A stretch of 64,000 nt of DNA from Rubrivivax albus. Its GTDB lineage: Bacteria; Pseudomonadota; Gammaproteobacteria; Burkholderiales; Burkholderiaceae_C. The first letter of the stretch is position 1, and each line of letters begins with the position of its first letter. A program made the position numbers and the translations under genes. Positions 49,687 through 58,912 of the stretch are shown here, in pieces. Location of the stretch: the NCBI RefSeq assembly GCF_004016515.1, contig NZ_SACT01000004.1:186001-250000 (forward strand). The letters are read 5' to 3'. The notes beneath the pieces are model-generated. The model saw nothing but the letters and a program-made list of their open reading frames with translations, was not told the DNA's origin and did not search any database.

Positions 49687-51213
49687 TCACGCGGTGGCGT
49701 CGATCCGGAACCGCGCCACGACGCCACCGAGCTGCTGCGCCTGGGCCCTGAGACTCTCGGCCGCGGCTGCCGACTGCTCGACGAGTGCCGCGTTCTGCTG
49801 TGTCATGCGGTCCAGGTCGCTCACGGCCGTGTTGACCTCGCCGATGCCGGTGCGCTGCTCGCTGGCCGCACCACTGATCTCGCCGATCACGCTGCTGACG
49901 CGCTGCACGCTGGCCACGATCTCCTGCATCGTGCGGCCGGCCTCGTCGACACGGCGGTGGCCGTCCTCCACCTTCTCCACGCTGGCCTGGATCAGCTGCT
50001 TGATCTCGCGGGCGGCTTCGGCACTGCGGCCGGCCAGCGACCGGACCTCGGAGGCGACCACGGCAAAACCGCGGCCCTGTTCCCCGGCGCGGGCGGCCTC
50101 GACCGCGGCGTTCAGGGCCAGGATGTTGGTCTGGAAGGCGATGCCGTCGATCACCGAGATGATGTCGGCGATGCGGCCGCTGGCGCTGCGGATCTCCTCC
50201 ATCGTGGCCACGACCTCGGACACCATCTGACCACCGCGCTGCGCCACCTCGGCGGCGCTGCCGGCCAGCTGGTTGGCGGTCTGCGCGCTGTCGGCGGTGG
50301 TGCCGACGTTGCCGGTGAGCTGCTCGATGCTGGAAGCCGTCTGCTGCAGGCTGCTGGCGGTCTGCTCGGTGCGGCTGGAGAGGTCCTGGTTGCCCGCGGC
50401 GATCTCGCTGGACGCCGTGGCAATGTGGTCGGAGGCCTGGCGCACGGTCAGTAGCGACGCGCGCAGGTCCTGCACCATGCGGTCCATGGCGCGCATCAAG
50501 TCGCCGATCTCGTCCGGATCGGTCGCACCGGACTGCACGCTCAGGTTGCCCCCGGCCACGGCCTCGGTGACGGCCGCAGCGCGGCGCACCTGGCCGACGA
50601 CCCGCTGGCGGGTGTGCCAGGCGAAGCCCATGGCGCCGCCCATGGCCAGCAGCAGCAGTGCCCCGAAGCCCGCTTCCATCGTCGTGCGCCGGGCCGCGGC
50701 CTCGGTGTCATGGACTGACGCGCCCGCCTGCGCCTGTTCGCTCAGGGCCGCCAGGGTGGCGACGATCTTGCCGTAGGTGTCCTCGGCGGCACGCATGGCG
50801 CCGGCACCGACGTTGGGGTCCATGCCGGACAGGTCGATGGCCTTCTTGCACTGCTGCGCATAGGTGGTCAGCAGCGCGCCCAGGGCTTCTCGCTCGGCAT
50901 CGGGTGTGCCGTCGAGCGTGGCCAGCGTAGTGCCGACAGCGTCGATCGACTGGACGACAGCGTCGCGGACCTGCTGGACCTCGGCCTCTTCCATCGACGC
51001 GATCAGCGTCAGCGTGCGGAACACGTCACCGCGCGCCTGGCTCAGCGCCGTGCGTGTCTGCCCGACGGTCTCGACCGTGGCCACCGCGGCGGTGCTGGCT
51101 TCGCGTGCCGAGGCGATCGCCTGGTTGTCGATCGCCACGTAGGCGCCGGCACTCACCAGCGCCACCACGGAAGCCACCAGCGGTGGCAGGAGCAAACGGG
51201 CGCCGAGCTTCAT
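49687..51213 (-). CDS. Methyl-accepting chemotaxis protein
   Basis: A 508-residue chemoreceptor. TM1 is LLLPPLVASVVALVSAGAYVAI, the periplasmic part (about 35-185) is helical, TM2 is MEAGFGALLLLAMGGAMGFAWH, followed by HAMP and the signalling hairpin [40 protein letters not shown]. It is downstream of a cache-domain protein in the same direction (34 bp gap), which may be its ligand-binding partner. The cytoplasmic tip is highly conserved, so the receptor should couple to CheA/CheW (not in the window). It begins MKLGARLLLPPL at 51213. Confidence 0.95.
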   Translation of the reverse strand: MKLGARLLLPPLVASVVALVSAGAYVAIDNQAIASAREASTAAVATVETVGQTRTALSQARGDVFRTLTLIASMEEAEVQQVRDAVVQSIDAVGTTLATLDGTPDAEREALGALLTTYAQQCKKAIDLSGMDPNVGAGAMRAAEDTYGKIVATLAALSEQAQAGASVHDTEAAARRTTMEAGFGALLLLAMGGAMGFAWHTRQRVVGQVRRAAAVTEAVAGGNLSVQSGATDPDEIGDLMRAMDRMVQDLRASLLTVRQASDHIATASSEIAAGNQDLSSRTEQTASSLQQTASSIEQLTGNVGTTADSAQTANQLAGSAAEVAQRGGQMVSEVVATMEEIRSASGRIADIISVIDGIAFQTNILALNAAVEAARAGEQGRGFAVVASEVRSLAGRSAEAAREIKQLIQASVEKVEDGHRRVDEAGRTMQEIVASVQRVSSVIGEISGAASEQRTGIGEVNTAVSDLDRMTQQNAALVEQSAAAAESLRAQAQQLGGVVARFRIDATA

Positions 51214-51246
51214 GGCGAGCCTTCTCTGTCCGGGGCCGGGAAACGC

Positions 51247-51698
51247 TTACTTGTAGACGCCGCCGCAGACGGCAGTCTCGCCAAACTTCTCGCAGTACAT
51301 GCTCTTCGGTTCGATCTTCTTGGACACCGGGTTGGAGAACTTGTAGTCCTGCCAGAAGCCGCCGGGGTTGGCCTTGGCCAGCGCCACGCGCTCCTTGACG
51401 AAGTACTTGCCGTCGATGTCGGTCAGGTCGATCAGGTCCTTGCCGACCTGCTTGGCGTTGGCCCCGTGCGCCAGGCACTTGCAGTCCAGGCCGTACACGA
51501 CCAGGTAGAGGTCGTCCTTGCGGAACTGGCCTTCCTTGTTGCTGATCTCGGTGTAGCCCTTCTCGGTGCCATTGGCCTTGAGGAAGGCGATGCCGCTCTT
51601 GACCATGGCGATGGCCTCGTCCTTGGTGGCGGCGGCCTGGCTGAGGGGGTGGCGAGCACGGCGCACAGCGCGGCGGCCATCAGGGTGGTGGATTTCAT
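51247..51698 (-). pseudogene. Periplasmic cache-domain protein, frameshifted in the signal peptide
   Basis: The main frame encodes a single-cache-type domain: ATKDEAIAMVKSGIAFLKANGTEKGYTEISNKEGQFRKDDLYLVVYGLDCKCLAHGANAKQVGKDLIDLTDIDGKYFVKE, ending with VSKKIEPKSMYCEKFGETAVCGGVYK. Its signal peptide (MKSTTLMAAALCAVLAT, start 51698 with GGAG before it) is in another frame. The two join by a one-base shift in the run of five G at 51645-51649 (ctgagggggt). It is either a real frameshift (pseudogene), a phase-variable tract or a sequencing error. It precedes a chemoreceptor gene, and such proteins serve as periplasmic ligand binders. Confidence 0.7.
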
Positions 51699-51887
51699 CG
51701 GGCACTCCAGCGGTGGTGCATCCCGGCGGTGGCCCCGCCGCGGCGAGGGGCGCGATGCGCCCCACGCCCAGCGCCTTTGGCCCATTGCGGTGCTTCCTGA
51801 TGCGCGGATGTGGTGCGTGTGGCCCTAACCGCCAACTCCGTCACGATGCGCCTGACCGTGGCCAACCGCGCGGCCGTGCAGCGCGGC

Positions 51888-52523
51888 TCAGCCTGCCATC
51901 GAGGGCCGGGCCGCCAGCGCTGCACGCCAGCGCAGCAGGTGCGGGTGGCGTGCCTCGTCGGGCTTGACCTTGACGATGCGCGCGAAGTCCACCGCCACCA
52001 CCGCGGTGATGTCGGCCACGCTGAAGAAACCGCCGGCCACGTAGGCGCGATCGGCCAGGCGCGCGTCCAGCGCCGCCATGAACCGCTGCAGCCGCTGTAG
52101 GCCGCGTTCGGCCAGCGCCGGGATCTGCGCGTAGTCCACCGGGCCCGGCAGGGCACGGCCCGCCATCGCCGGCGAGGTGTTGCGCAGCGCCTCGGCCACG
52201 GCCATCAGGCCCTCGAACTCGGCGCGCCAGTGCCAGTGCGCCACCTCGGCCTTCTCCAGCGGCGTGCGGCCCAGCAGCGGCGGCTCGGGCTGGAAGGCTT
52301 CCGCCCAGGCAATGATGGCGGCGTTGTCGGTCAGCACCACGCCCTCGTCGGTGACCAGCGCCGGCACCGTGCACTGCGGGTTCACGGCGCGGAAGCTCTC
52401 GGAGAACTGCTCGCCGGCGCGCAGGTCGACGGGCACGGTGGTGTGCGCGATGCCCTTCTCGGCCAGCAGGATGCGCGCGCGGCGCGGGCTGGGTGCGGTG
52501 GCGCAGTCGTAGAGCGTGATCAT
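51888..52523 (-). CDS. Glutathione S-transferase family protein
   Basis: A 211-residue GST. The thioredoxin-like domain is MITLYDCATAPSPRRARILLAEKGIAHTTVPVDLRAGEQFSESFRAVNPQCTVPALVTDEGVVLTDNAAIIAWAEAF. The cis-Pro is in CTVPALV and the Ser/Pro loop PSPRRARI is near the glutathione site. The helical C-terminal domain follows (GFFSVADITAVVAVDFARI). This subgroup resembles beta/zeta-type GSTs with uncertain activity. Its start overlaps the stop of the upstream GST (yghU-like) gene by 4 bp, so the two are co-transcribed. Confidence 0.92.
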   Translation of the reverse strand: MITLYDCATAPSPRRARILLAEKGIAHTTVPVDLRAGEQFSESFRAVNPQCTVPALVTDEGVVLTDNAAIIAWAEAFQPEPPLLGRTPLEKAEVAHWHWRAEFEGLMAVAEALRNTSPAMAGRALPGPVDYAQIPALAERGLQRLQRFMAALDARLADRAYVAGGFFSVADITAVVAVDFARIVKVKPDEARHPHLLRWRAALAARPSMAG

Positions 52524-53416
52524 GCTGGCTTGCCCCCTGCCACCGCTGCCGCGGCCATCTTGTCCTGCGTGCGCAGATCGAAGTCGCTGGCGTCGTGGCG
52601 CTCGTGCAGCTGGTGCTCCAGCGGGCCGTTCAGGCGGTTGACCATGCGCCCGCGCTGCGCCGCGGGGCGCGCCGCGATGCGGTCGGCCCAGGCCACCAGG
52701 TGCGTGTAGGTGTGCACCTGCAGGAACTCGCCGGCGCCGTAGATCAGCCCCTTGGCCAGCGCGCCGTACCAGGGCCAGATCGCGATGTCGGCGATGGTGT
52801 AGTGCTCGCCGGCGATGTAGGGCGTCTGCGCCAGGCGCTTGTCCAGCACGTCCATCTGGCGCTTGACCTCCATCGCGAAGCGGTCGATGGGGTAGCGCCA
52901 CTTGGCCGGCGCGTAGGCGTAGAAGTGGCCGAAGCCGCCGCCCAGGTAGGGCGCGCTGCCCATCTGCCAGAACAGCCACGACAGGCACTCGGCGCGCGCC
53001 GCCGGCTCGCTGGGCAGCAGGGCGCCGAACTTCTCGGCGAGGTAGAGCAGGATGGCGCCCGATTCGAACACGCGGATCGGCTGCGGCCCGCTGCGGTCCA
53101 GCAGCGCGGGGATCTTGCTGTTGGGGTTGACGGCGACGAAGCCGCTGCCGAACTGGTCACCGTCGCCGATGCGGATCGGCCAGGCGTCGTATTCGGCACC
53201 GGTGTGGCCCAGGGCCAGCAGTTCCTCCAGCATCACCGTGACCTTGACGCCATTGGGCGTGGCCAGCGAGTACAGCTGCAGCGGGTGGCGGCCGACTGGC
53301 AGCTCGCGCTCGTGCGTGGCGCCGGATGTGGGCCGGTTGATGTTGGCAAACTGGCCGCCGTTGGCTTCGGGCGGGGTCCAGACGGCGGGCGGGGTGTAGT
53401 CGGAGGTGTCGCTCAT
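52520..53416 (-). CDS. yghU: YghU-type glutathione S-transferase (disulfide-bond reductase)
   Basis: A 298-residue GST of the YghU (Nu-class) type. The extended N-terminus TPPAVWTPPEANGGQFANINRPTSGATHERELPVGRHPLQLYSLATPNGVKVTVMLEEL is characteristic, as is NPNSKIPALLDRSGPQPIRVFESGAILLYLAEKFGALLP. Nu-class GSTs bind two glutathione molecules and show disulfide-bond reductase activity on 2-hydroxyethyl disulfide. Divergent from the MmcB-like gene with 38 bp between starts. Second gene of the pair is a smaller GST. Confidence 0.95.
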   Translation of the reverse strand: MSDTSDYTPPAVWTPPEANGGQFANINRPTSGATHERELPVGRHPLQLYSLATPNGVKVTVMLEELLALGHTGAEYDAWPIRIGDGDQFGSGFVAVNPNSKIPALLDRSGPQPIRVFESGAILLYLAEKFGALLPSEPAARAECLSWLFWQMGSAPYLGGGFGHFYAYAPAKWRYPIDRFAMEVKRQMDVLDKRLAQTPYIAGEHYTIADIAIWPWYGALAKGLIYGAGEFLQVHTYTHLVAWADRIAARPAAQRGRMVNRLNGPLEHQLHERHDASDFDLRTQDKMAAAAVAGGKPA

Positions 53417-53454
53417 CGGGCCATTGTGGGCCGAAGCCGGCTAACCTGCAGGGC

Positions 53455-54204
53455 ATGGCTGCCGTGCCCGAAACGACGCCGCCCGCGCCCCGCCTGGGCG
53501 CGGTGCACGAACGCCGCCTGCGCGCGCTGTGGCGCTCCGCCGGCTGGCCCTGCCACGACGTGGTGGAGGCCGAGCTGCTGCTGGCCGGCGCGTTGCAGCG
53601 CAGCCGCGACGACGCGGGCCGCGAGACGCTGCGCCTCACGGACGCCGGCCTGGCCCTGATCGCCGCGGCGGTGCAGCGGAACCGCCGGGCCCGCGACCGC
53701 CACGAGGCCCTGGTGGGCCGCGTGGCGCGCGAGATGCAGCGCAGCGGCCGCGTGGTCTGGCGCGGTTTGTCGCTGCGCGCGCCGCCACAACCGGGTACGG
53801 CCGAAGAACGCGCCGGCTGGGCCATGGCCATGCCCGACGTCTTCTCGATCCGCCACACCACGGTGGAGGACTACGTGGAACCGGTGGTGCACGAGATCAA
53901 GGTGCGCCGCGCCGACCTGCTGAGCGACTTGCGCAAGGCGCCCAAGCGAGAGGCCTACCGCGCCATCGCCAGCCAGTGCTGGTACGTGCTGCAGGCCGGC
54001 ATCGGCACGGCCGAGGAGATCCCGGCCGAATACGGTGTGATGCTGGCGCACGGGGAGGCCGACGCGGCGGAACTCGAGGTGCTGCGCCCGGCGCCGAAGC
54101 GGCCGATGCGCCTGCCTTTCATCACCTGGATGGCGCTGGCGCGGGCCACGGCCGAGCCGCCGCTGGACGACGACGCGCAGCCGGATCTCGGCCCGGCCGT
54201 CTGA
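53455..54204 (+). CDS. MmcB-like PD-(D/E)XK nuclease-fold protein with N-terminal helical domain
   Basis: A 249-residue protein. The N-terminal part (about 17-78) looks like a winged helix (AVHERRLRALWRSAGWPCHDVVEAELL, then RLTDAGLALIAAAVQ). The centre carries a PD-(D/E)XK-type site, with PD at 127-128 (AMPDVFSIRHTT) and Glu147-x-Lys149 in PVVHEIKVRRADLLSDLRKAPKREAYRAIASQCWYVLQAG. Such a motif run (EvKxSRaDFxxD..K..eY...CdrfyF) is that of MmcB DNA-repair proteins. So a restriction-endonuclease-fold protein is likely. It is not a standard named gene. The function is probably DNA repair or nucleic-acid processing. Confidence 0.7.
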   Translation: MAAVPETTPPAPRLGAVHERRLRALWRSAGWPCHDVVEAELLLAGALQRSRDDAGRETLRLTDAGLALIAAAVQRNRRARDRHEALVGRVAREMQRSGRVVWRGLSLRAPPQPGTAEERAGWAMAMPDVFSIRHTTVEDYVEPVVHEIKVRRADLLSDLRKAPKREAYRAIASQCWYVLQAGIGTAEEIPAEYGVMLAHGEADAAELEVLRPAPKRPMRLPFITWMALARATAEPPLDDDAQPDLGPAV

Positions 54205-54226
54205 CCGGCGGGGTCGGATCGTTCGA

Positions 54227-55204
54227 TCAGAACGGCGCCGCGTCGTCCGGCGTCACGTCCGCCTTGCGGATGCGCACGGTCTTGCGCGCAGGTGCCGGGG
54301 CTGCAGAGGCGTCGACGAAGGCCTGCGTGGCCGCATCGGCCGCCGGTGCCGCCGCCAGCGCCGCCGCCGCGGTGGCGATCGGGCCTTCCGGCTCCGACAG
54401 CACCCGCGTGTACGGGGCCAGGATCTTCACCAGCTGGCCGTAGACCTTCGGGTTGCCGGCCACCAGCTCGCGCTGGTAGAGGTAGTCGGATTCGCCGGTG
54501 AAGTTGCCCACCAGGCCGCCGGCCTCGGTGATGATCAGCGCGCCGGCGGCGGCGTCCCAGGGGCTCAGGCCCATCTCGAAGAAGCCGTCGTACCAGCCCG
54601 CGGCCACGTAGCACAGGTCCAGCGCCGCGGCGCCCGGCCGGCGCAGGCCGGCGCAGGACTGCATGACCTCCTCGAACATCTTCACGTAGCGCTTGAAGTT
54701 GTCGCCCTTGCGGAACGGGAAGCCGGTGCCCACCAGGGCGTCGCCCAGCCGCGTGCGCTTGGACACGCGCAGGCGCCGGTCGTTGAGGAAGGCGCCGCGG
54801 CCGCGGCTGGCGTAGAAGAGGTCGTTGCGCGTGGGGTCGTAGACCACCGCCTGCTGCGTCACGCCACGGTGCTGCAGCGCGATGCTCACCGCGTAGACCG
54901 GAAAGCCGTGCAGGAAGTTGGTGGTGCCATCCAGCGGATCGATGATCCAGAGGAACTCGCTGGTCTTGTTGCCGCGCTCGCGGCCGGTTTCCTCGGCCAG
55001 GATGCCGTGGCTGGGGAAGGCCTCGAGCAGGATGTCGATGATGGCCTGCTCGGCCGCGCGGTCGACGTCGGAGACGAAGTCGTTGGGGCCCTTGCGGCCC
55101 ACCTTCAGCACGTCCAGGTCCAGCGCGCCCCGGTTGATGATCGCCCCGGCGGCACGCGCGGCCTTGATGGCGATGTTGAGCATGGGGTGCAGCGATTGCG
55201 ACAT
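54227..55204 (-). CDS. suhB: Inositol monophosphatase SuhB
   Basis: A 325-residue IMPase. Metal ligands are in [26 protein letters not shown] and [25 protein letters not shown]. The C-terminal [15 protein letters not shown] carries the Asp of motif WDxAA. SuhB acts as a phosphatase and, in E. coli, as an RNA polymerase antitermination partner for ribosomal RNA. The tail after residue 270 is longer than in E. coli (Ala-rich, ending [14 protein letters not shown]). Divergent from trmJ, 65 bp apart, as in other Burkholderiales. Confidence 0.95.
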   Translation of the reverse strand: MSQSLHPMLNIAIKAARAAGAIINRGALDLDVLKVGRKGPNDFVSDVDRAAEQAIIDILLEAFPSHGILAEETGRERGNKTSEFLWIIDPLDGTTNFLHGFPVYAVSIALQHRGVTQQAVVYDPTRNDLFYASRGRGAFLNDRRLRVSKRTRLGDALVGTGFPFRKGDNFKRYVKMFEEVMQSCAGLRRPGAAALDLCYVAAGWYDGFFEMGLSPWDAAAGALIITEAGGLVGNFTGESDYLYQRELVAGNPKVYGQLVKILAPYTRVLSEPEGPIATAAAALAAAPAADAATQAFVDASAAPAPARKTVRIRKADVTPDDAAPF

Positions 55205-55269
55205 GGGTGTCCTGTGAACCGGAGGAACGAGGTGGGCGGCGACGGGGGAAAAGAGCGCGCGCAGCGACA

Positions 55270-56085
55270 ATGCGCTCCGCGGAAACCCTGATTCTAGCGA
55301 GCGTGCGCGACATCCAAGGCCCCCGATTCGTGCTGATGCACACGAGCCACGCCGGCAACGTGGGCGCGGCCGCGCGCGCGATCAAGGTCATGGGCTTCGG
55401 CGACCTGGTGCTGGTGGCGCCACGCTTCGTCGACGTGCTGTCGCACGAGGAGGCCGTGGCCTTCGCCAGCGGCGCGGCCGACGTGCTCACGCGCGCCCGC
55501 GTCGTGCCCACGCTGTCCGACGCGCTGGACGGCATCACCCACGCGCTGGCCACGGCGATGACGCCACGCGACTTCGGGCCGCCGACGTTCGCGCCGCGGG
55601 ACCACTTTGCAGTACTTGCGCCGCGGCTGGCCGCCGAGGGCGGCCGCGTGGCCTTCGTCTTCGGCGGCGAGCGCCACGGCCTGGCCAACGCCGATGTCTG
55701 GCGCTGCCACGGCTGCCTGAGCATCCCCACCGCGCCGGACTACGGCTCGCTGAACCTGGCGCAGGCGGTGCAGCTGATCGCCTACGAGTGGCGTCAGGCG
55801 CTGGGCGCATTTGCGGTCGAGCCGCGCACGGCGCCGCCGGCCGTGGCCGACATGCGGGCCGTGGACGGCGCGCTGGCGCACTGGCAGGCGGTGCTGGAAC
55901 GCATCGGCTTCCTGGACCCGGCGGCACCGAAGAAGCTGATGCCGCGCCTGCAGCAGCTGCTCAACCGCGCCGGACTGCGCGAGGAGGAACTGCACATCCT
56001 GCGCGGCATCGCGCGGGCCGTGGAGGGCGCCGTGCGCACCGACAGTGCCCACAGCGCTGATGGCGCCGTCAGCAAGGATCGCTGA
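55270..56085 (+). CDS. trmJ: tRNA (Cm32/Um32) methyltransferase TrmJ
   Basis: A 271-residue SPOUT methyltransferase. The first motif is [33 protein letters not shown]. The knot loops are [12 protein letters not shown] and [26 protein letters not shown]-terminal helical part follows ([44 protein letters not shown]), specific for TrmJ. It methylates ribose 2'-OH at tRNA position 32. Immediately followed by cysE (22-bp gap). Start ATG at 55270. Confidence 0.95.
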   Translation: MRSAETLILASVRDIQGPRFVLMHTSHAGNVGAAARAIKVMGFGDLVLVAPRFVDVLSHEEAVAFASGAADVLTRARVVPTLSDALDGITHALATAMTPRDFGPPTFAPRDHFAVLAPRLAAEGGRVAFVFGGERHGLANADVWRCHGCLSIPTAPDYGSLNLAQAVQLIAYEWRQALGAFAVEPRTAPPAVADMRAVDGALAHWQAVLERIGFLDPAAPKKLMPRLQQLLNRAGLREEELHILRGIARAVEGAVRTDSAHSADGAVSKDR

Positions 56086-56107
56086 GCGTCGCTACACTGG
56101 GATCGCC

Positions 56108-56887
56108 ATGTTCCAGCACCTCCGAGACGACATCGCCTGCATCCTCGAGCGGGACCCCGCTGCGCGGTCGCGCTGGGAGGTGCTGACCTGTTATCCGGGC
56201 CTGCACGCGCTGGTCATGCACCGCTGGGCCAACGCCGCGTGGCGGCGTGGCTGGCGCTGGCTGGGCCGCTTCATCTCGCACCTGGCGCGCTTCTTCACCG
56301 GCATCGAGATCCACCCGGGCGCCACCATCGGCCGCCGCGTGTTCATCGACCACGGCATGGGGGTGGTGGTGGGCGAGACGGCCGAGATCGGCGACGAGTG
56401 CACGATCTACCAGGGTGTCACGCTCGGCGGGACGTCGCTGGAGAAGGGCGCCAAGCGCCATCCGACGCTGGGCCGCGGCGTGATCGTCGGCGCCAACGCC
56501 CAGGTGCTGGGCGGCTTCACGGTGGGCGACGGCGCCCGTGTGGGCTCCAACGCCGTGGTCGTCAAGCCGGTACCGCCGGGTGCCACGGCCGTCGGCAATC
56601 CGGCGCGCGTGATCCACGCCGAGGGCGACGCGCAGCGCGAGGCCGCGGCCGCGAAGATGGGCTTCTCGGCCTACGGTGTCACCCAGGGCGACGACCCGGT
56701 GGCGCAGGCCATGAAGGGCCTGATCGACAACGCCTCCGGCCACGAGCACCAGATCGCGCTGCTGTGGGCGGCGATCGAGAAGCTCTCGGCGCGTTCGCGC
56801 GAACTGCCGGCCGGCGACTGCGTGCCGCAGGACGCGCACACCACCGAGACCTTCGACGCCGAACGGCTGAACCGGCTCGTCAAGTAG
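56108..56887 (+). CDS. cysE: Serine O-acetyltransferase CysE
   Basis: A 259-residue [42 protein letters not shown] opens it, and a left-handed beta-helix hexapeptide domain with [46 protein letters not shown] follows (catalytic Asp and His of [11 protein letters not shown]). It makes O-acetylserine for cysteine synthesis from serine and acetyl-CoA. The C-terminal peptide does not end in Ile as in enzymes that dock to CysK; it ends LNRLVK. It overlaps the convergent AhpD-like gene by 8 bp. Confidence 0.95.
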   Translation: MFQHLRDDIACILERDPAARSRWEVLTCYPGLHALVMHRWANAAWRRGWRWLGRFISHLARFFTGIEIHPGATIGRRVFIDHGMGVVVGETAEIGDECTIYQGVTLGGTSLEKGAKRHPTLGRGVIVGANAQVLGGFTVGDGARVGSNAVVVKPVPPGATAVGNPARVIHAEGDAQREAAAAKMGFSAYGVTQGDDPVAQAMKGLIDNASGHEHQIALLWAAIEKLSARSRELPAGDCVPQDAHTTETFDAERLNRLVK

Positions 56888-57260
56888 AGGTCCGCACGGC
56901 GGCGGCGGCCTCGGCAGACTGGCCGCCGTACTCCTCGTAGGCGTCCAGCGCGTGGGCGGCGTACATCAGCGCCGGCCCGCCGCCCATGTAGACGCACATG
57001 CCGAGCATCTCCTCGAACTCGGCGCGCGTGCAGCCGGCCTTCACCAGCGCATCGGCGTGGAAGCCCAGGCAGGGGTCGCAGCGCGCGGCCACCGACAGCG
57101 CCATCGCGATCAGTTCCTTGGTCTTGGTGTCCAGCGCACCCGGTTTCGTGGCGGCCTGTGCCAGCGCCGAGAAGCCGCGGGTGGTCTCCGGAATGTCGGC
57201 GCGCAGCTTCACCAGGGAACGCGAGACGTTCGCGGTGATCTCCTTGTAGACCTTGTCCAT
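56880..57260 (-). CDS. Carboxymuconolactone decarboxylase/AhpD-like protein
   Basis: A 126-residue all-helical protein of the CMD/AhpD family. [67 protein letters not shown] includes the CxxC-x3-H redox motif (Cys61, Cys64, His68). AhpD-like proteins reduce peroxiredoxin partners or act as alkylhydroperoxidases. True carboxymuconolactone decarboxylase lacks the CxxC, so a peroxidase-like role is more likely. Met 57260 is the natural start. Divergent from the heme-binding-like gene with 92 bp between starts. Confidence 0.9.
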   Translation of the reverse strand: MDKVYKEITANVSRSLVKLRADIPETTRGFSALAQAATKPGALDTKTKELIAMALSVAARCDPCLGFHADALVKAGCTRAEFEEMLGMCVYMGGGPALMYAAHALDAYEEYGGQSAEAAAAVRTST

Positions 57261-57352
57261 GCCTGTGTCACACTCAACAATCAGTGATGACTGATATTTC
57301 ACCCCAGGCTCGCGCCGCCCGGCTTGAGCCGCATCAATTTAAGGAGACCCTC

Positions 57353-57856
57353 ATGCGACGCATTTCTGCCCTGACGCCCCTGCTGCTGTGTGGCCTGCTC
57401 GCGGCCCAGCCCGCCGCGGCCCAGGACGCCACCTACAGCGTGCGCATGATGACCCCCGAGGCGGCGCAGAAGGCGGCCAAGGCGGCGCTGGAGGCCTGCC
57501 GCAAGGCCGGTTACCAGGTGGCGGTGGCGGTGGTCGACCGCGCCGGCCTGCCGTTGGTGATGCTGCGCGACCGCTTTGCCGGCCCGCACGCGCCCGGTGT
57601 GGCCACCGACAAGGCCTGGACCGCGCTGACCTTCAAGACCGACACCACCGAGTTGACCAAGGTGACGGGGCCGGGCATGCCGCAGTCCGGCCTGCGCGGC
57701 GTCGACCGCGTCACCGCGTTCGGCGGCGGGATGATGATCCAGGCCGGCGGCTCGCTGTACGGTGCCATCGGCGTCTCGGGCGCGCCCGGGGGCGATGCCG
57801 ACGATGCCTGTGCCAAGGCCGGCATCGAAGCGATCCAGATCGACCTGGAGATGTGA
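57353..57856 (+). CDS. Exported HbpS/GlcG-like (DUF336) heme-binding protein
   Basis: A 167-residue exported protein. The signal peptide RRISALTPLLLCGLLAAQPAAAQ is followed by the DUF336/GlcG fold: ALEACRKAGYQVAVAVVDRAGLPLVMLRDRFAGPHAPGVATDKAWTALTF, GGGMMIQAGGSLYGAIGVSGAPGGDADDACAKAGIEAI. HbpS of this family binds heme and senses oxidative stress in Streptomyces; GlcG members have no certain role. Strong AAGGAG Shine-Dalgarno ahead of the ATG. Confidence 0.88.
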   Translation: MRRISALTPLLLCGLLAAQPAAAQDATYSVRMMTPEAAQKAAKAALEACRKAGYQVAVAVVDRAGLPLVMLRDRFAGPHAPGVATDKAWTALTFKTDTTELTKVTGPGMPQSGLRGVDRVTAFGGGMMIQAGGSLYGAIGVSGAPGGDADDACAKAGIEAIQIDLEM

Positions 57857-57866
57857 CGCGGCGGCG

Positions 57867-58805
57867 TCAGTCGATCGGCCGCGCCAGGTAGACGCCTTCG
57901 CGGCCGACGATGGGCTCGCGCGTGGGCATCAGCACCGTGCAGTGGTCGCACATGGCCCGCACCTCGCGCGTGCCGTCGGTGGCGATGAGTTCGCCCTCGT
58001 CAAAGGTCTCGAAACCGACCAGCGGCCGCTCAAAGCGGAACGACGGGTCCTGCACCACCCAGGTCTGCAGCAGCTCGAAGCGCCGGGTCGGTGCCTGCAC
58101 GGCCGACCATTCGCGCTCGATGAGGCCGAAGTGGGCCAGGAAGTCCAGGGTGACCTCGACCGCCAGTTCTCCGGTCTCGCGCCGGAAGTGCTGGCCGCAT
58201 TCGGCCACCAGGGCCACGCCGTGGTGGGCGTCGGTGCCGTGGGCGCCGTGCTGGATCAGCGGTGTGCCCGAACCCAGGCCCTGCGGCATCACCAGGTGCA
58301 CCGCCGGGCGGCCGATGGTGCGTGCCGCGGCACCGTTGCGGGCGTAGGCCGGATAGACCCAGAACGGCTGCACGTCCTGTGAGGTGGAGTGGAGGTCGAG
58401 GATGTGGTCGGCCGCGGCCACCACCGGGCGCAGCTCGCGCGCGCGCCGCAGCTCCGGGCTGTCCTCGTCGCCGTCGAGCCACGCGCTGGACCAGATGCGG
58501 TTCATGTTGTGCACCAGCTGCCGGCTGTCGAACGGGCGCGCGGGGTCGAAGCTCTGGTAGGCCGCGACGTTGGCGAAGCTCACCGTCAACGTGCCGATCC
58601 GCGGGCGGATGCCTTCGTCCAGCAGGTGGGTTGCCGCCACCATGCCGCAGAACTCGTTGCCGTGCGTCAGCGCATTGACCAGCACGTGCGGGCCGGGCTG
58701 GCCGCTGTCGAAGCGGTGCACCCAGTCGATGCCGGTGTTGCCGCGACGGTAGGGTTCCAGATCGCGGGGCTGGAGTTCGAGCGGGACGTCGGCAGGAGCG
58801 TTCAT
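57867..58805 (-). CDS. Succinylglutamate desuccinylase/aspartoacylase family zinc hydrolase
   Basis: A 312-residue M14-like amidohydrolase. Zinc ligands are in PHVLVNALTHGNEFCGMVAATHLL (His and Glu of HGNE) and in DHILDLHSTSQ (His). LVAECGQHF holds the likely catalytic Glu. FANVAAYQSFDPARPFDSRQLVHNMNRIWSSAW matches the substrate-binding part. It resembles AstE/aspartoacylase and would hydrolyse an N-acyl amino acid; the substrate is not known. It is convergent with the heme-binding-like gene (10-bp gap). No arginine-succinyl pathway genes are near. Confidence 0.9.
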   Translation of the reverse strand: MNAPADVPLELQPRDLEPYRRGNTGIDWVHRFDSGQPGPHVLVNALTHGNEFCGMVAATHLLDEGIRPRIGTLTVSFANVAAYQSFDPARPFDSRQLVHNMNRIWSSAWLDGDEDSPELRRARELRPVVAAADHILDLHSTSQDVQPFWVYPAYARNGAAARTIGRPAVHLVMPQGLGSGTPLIQHGAHGTDAHHGVALVAECGQHFRRETGELAVEVTLDFLAHFGLIEREWSAVQAPTRRFELLQTWVVQDPSFRFERPLVGFETFDEGELIATDGTREVRAMCDHCTVLMPTREPIVGREGVYLARPID

Positions 58806-58912
58806 CGCCCGATCGTATCGGCTGGGCCGCGTGACGCGTATCGGCTCGGCGACGGCACGCGCGGTGACCAATGCCATCGTCGTTTCGCCACGCTCCACCC
58901 GCCTTGGAGGCC

